Under the pieces are notes generated by a model. The model did not search any database. It saw nothing but the letters and a program-made list of their open reading frames with translations, and was not told where the DNA came from. The position numbers and the translations under genes are program-made. From Thermoflexales bacterium (GTDB taxonomy: Bacteria; Chloroflexota; Anaerolineae; Fen-1058), in the NCBI GenBank assembly GCA_016931085.1, contig JAFGFO010000421.1:1-32901 (forward strand): a stretch of DNA of 32,901 nucleotides. Direction: 5' to 3'. Shown one piece after another: positions 31,362 through 32,901 of this stretch. Position 1 is the first letter of the stretch, and each line of letters begins with the position of its first letter.

Positions 31362-32552
31362 GTGATTGAGAGAGAAGCGTTTCACCCAACCCGGATTGTC
31401 GTGGTAGGCGTGGGGGGAGGGGGGGGCAATGCCGTGGATCGCATGATCCATGTCGGCATTCCCGGTGTCGATTATGTGGCGTGCAACACCGATCGCCAGG
31501 CCTTGGCGAGAAGCGAGGCCGGCGCCAAGGTCCAAATCGGGCCTGCCTGCACGCACGGCATGGGCGCCGGTGGGCGGCTGGAAGTGGGACAGCAAGCGGC
31601 TGAAGAAAGCCGCGACGACATCGCGCGCGTGCTGCAGGGCAGCGATATGGTGTTCATCACCAGCGGCATGGGAGGCGGCACCGGCAGTGGGGCCGCGCCG
31701 GTGGTGGCCGAGATCGCTCGTCAGGCCGGGGCGGTCACGGTGGGCGTCGTCACCATGCCGTTTACGTTTGAGGGCAGCCGCCGCCAGACCAACGCCCAAA
31801 CCGGCTTGGAACGCCTGCGCGCTGCCGTAGATACCCTCATCGTCGTCCCCAACGACCGCTTGCTCAGGCTGGTCAATGCCAACGTCAGCCTTGACCTGGC
31901 CTTCCGGATCGCCGATGACGTGCTGCGCCAGGGAGTGCAGGGCGTGGCCGAGCTGGTCACCCGCTCGGGCCTGATCAACTTGAGCTTTGCCAACCTCAGG
32001 GCCATCCTGGGACTGCGCGGCGGGGCCTTCTTTTCGGTCGGTTACGGGCGCGGGCCGGAGCGCGTTGACCAGGCCGTGCGCACGGCACTTAGCCACCCGC
32101 TGCTGGACATTGACACGCTCGACGCCGCCAGCGGCGTGCTGGTTCACATCACGGTGGGACCGCAGACCACCTTGTCGGAGGTCACCCAAATCGTCAGCCA
32201 GGTCACGCACAGCGCCAGCCCCGAGGCTGAAATCGCCTTCGGGGCGACGATCGACCCCCAAATGGAACCCGATTCCGTTCAGGTTATCGTGGTGATGACC
32301 GGCGTGGGAGGGACGCCGGCCCCGGTCGCTGCCCCACTATCCATCGCTGCGCCAGCGATCAGGACGCTCCCGATACCCGAAGTGCCGCCGGAATTGCCGC
32401 GAGAGCCAAGACGCGAGTTGGTACCTGTCCCAAGCCCGCCATTTCTTAATGGCCCGCCACTGCCGGAGCCAGCTTACGAAGGGCCGGCGCGAGTGCGCGA
32501 TGCCCTGGACATCCCGGCTTTCCTGCGGCGGCGCAGGCGGGCAGCGGGATGA
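31362..32552 (+). CDS. FtsZ paralogue with altered T7 loop
   Basis: A 396-residue tubulin/FtsZ family protein starting at GTG 31362 with AGGAGGT (31348-31354) upstream. The GTP-binding half is canonical: [20 protein letters not shown], and GMGGGTGSG around 102-110. The T7 (synergy) loop, normally NVDFAD or NLDFAD, reads N206-L-S-F-A-N211, so both aspartates needed to activate GTP hydrolysis in the neighbouring subunit (E. coli D209 and D212) are replaced by Ser and Asn. The C-terminal linker contains a PFLNG repeat copy, and the end keeps a standard FtsZ tail ([12 protein letters not shown]) that normally binds membrane tethers. It should bind GTP and may co-assemble with the normal FtsZ but hydrolyse poorly. 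No other dcw genes are adjacent. Confidence 0.92.
   Translation: MIEREAFHPTRIVVVGVGGGGGNAVDRMIHVGIPGVDYVACNTDRQALARSEAGAKVQIGPACTHGMGAGGRLEVGQQAAEESRDDIARVLQGSDMVFITSGMGGGTGSGAAPVVAEIARQAGAVTVGVVTMPFTFEGSRRQTNAQTGLERLRAAVDTLIVVPNDRLLRLVNANVSLDLAFRIADDVLRQGVQGVAELVTRSGLINLSFANLRAILGLRGGAFFSVGYGRGPERVDQAVRTALSHPLLDIDTLDAASGVLVHITVGPQTTLSEVTQIVSQVTHSASPEAEIAFGATIDPQMEPDSVQVIVVMTGVGGTPAPVAAPLSIAAPAIRTLPIPEVPPELPREPRRELVPVPSPPFLNGPPLPEPAYEGPARVRDALDIPAFLRRRRRAAG
32439..32452. repeat. In-frame palindromic repeat, exact copy
   Basis: CCATTTCTTAATGG with GCCCG/GCCCG flanks, reading PPFLNGPP in the FtsZ-like linker. Confidence 0.9.
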
Positions 32553-32553
32553 T

Positions 32554-32577
32554 ATGAAACGTAAAACGTGAAAGCGA
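32554..32577. repeat. 7-bp-period tandem repeat (GTAAAAC type)
   Basis: Heptads ATGAAAC, GTAAAAC, GTGAAAG between the FtsZ-like stop and the next ribosome binding site. Confidence 0.6.
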
Positions 32578-32593
32578 CGAGTGAGGAAAAGCG

Positions 32594-32818
32594 ATGCTAG
32601 CTGACGAGATACTTGAAAAAATTAACCGGCAAGTGTATGCCAGGTTCCCGGAGATGGACGGAGCGCAGCCTGGGCAGAAGCGGGCGCCGTCGGGGCCGAA
32701 CGTGATCTTGACCTATCGCCGCAAGTGCACGACCGAAGACGGCTTTCGCATCGAGCGCGTGGTGCGCGCCACGGTCGCACCCGATGGCCAGGTGGTCAAG
32801 ATGTCCACCTCGCGCTAG
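32594..32818 (+). CDS. 74-residue protein related to the C25 protein's C-terminal domain
   Basis: A small basic protein with no family I know. It starts at ATG 32594 with GAGGA six bases upstream, 41 bp after the FtsZ-like gene. Its two ends align with the last 88 residues of the C25 peptidase protein: LEKINRQVYARFPEM with LERVQAFVAHTLPEM, and VVRATVAPDGQVVKMSTSR with VVRVTVDSEGKILKLAVSK. It is therefore a free-standing version of that domain, shorter by a low-complexity insert. It could compete with or recruit the peptidase, or bind the same partner. Confidence 0.75.
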   Translation: MLADEILEKINRQVYARFPEMDGAQPGQKRAPSGPNVILTYRRKCTTEDGFRIERVVRATVAPDGQVVKMSTSR

Positions 32819-32901
32819 CAGGCTGTCGGAGAGAGCGTTTTGTAGGGCGGCTTTCCACGCCGAAGGCGTCCTGTGGATAGCCGCCGCGCCTGTGGCAGGT
32901 A
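32818..32901. repeat. Repeat element with TGTCGGAGAGAGCG end and large hairpin, cut by the window end
   Basis: AGGCTGTCGGAGAGAGCG at 32819-32836 repeats the ends of the element at 1-85. It is followed by a GTAGGGC-type hairpin: GGCGGCT (32846-32852) with AGCCGCC (32879-32885), TCCAC with GTGGA, and an inner CGCC-GAA-GGCG. Confidence 0.65.

Overview
The window looks like chromosomal DNA from a GC-rich member of the Chloroflexota, probably an Anaerolineae/Caldilineae-like lineage. This is an inference from gene content, with no marker phylogeny behind it. The clues are multi-GAF soluble histidine kinases, lipoproteins with long Thr/Pro linkers, a lone Flp-type pilin, very large TPR proteins, and many small dispersed repeats between and inside genes. 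No rRNA, tRNA, CRISPR array or complete insertion sequence is visible.

Layout. Positions 1-430 hold a repeat element with inverted ends and a decayed GAF-domain fragment. From 451 to 9989 everything is on the minus strand: an oligopeptide-type binding lipoprotein overlapping a triple-GAF/PAS histidine kinase; a 49-residue Flp pilin; and a tightly packed set of histone-deacetylase-family hydrolase, response-regulator/histidine-kinase hybrid, small membrane protein and GT39-like membrane glycosyltransferase. From 10157 everything is on the plus strand: Era and a coiled-coil membrane protein, then a type II toxin-antitoxin pair flanked by 35-bp direct repeats that each contain a promoter. A cell-surface operon follows (four-PPC-domain exported protein, lipoprotein, two-TM protein with Thr/Pro tail).

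From 17925 to 32818 lies the most unusual part: a two-TM protein, a 2110-residue P-loop NTPase/TPR protein, a TPR protein with a C25 (gingipain/caspase-like) peptidase domain, a glycosidase-like TIM barrel, an MraZ-like protein with altered AbrB motifs, a peptidoglycan-recognition amidase lipoprotein, an FtsZ paralogue whose two catalytic T7-loop aspartates are replaced, and a 74-residue protein that resembles the C-terminal domain of the C25 protein. Small gaps, start/stop overlaps and the shared C-terminal domain suggest one functional unit joining a STAND-like sensor and a caspase-like protease to the envelope and division machinery. I know of no described system with this composition, but that is not a database result.

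Two repeat systems run through the window. One is a 14-bp imperfect palindrome, CCATTTCYTAATGG, found in six exact copies plus degenerate ones. All are inside genes and always in the same reading phase, so they read as PFLNG or PLGNG. The other is a family of 7-bp-period tandem repeats with differing sequences, often just upstream of a ribosome binding site or fused into a gene's N-terminus.
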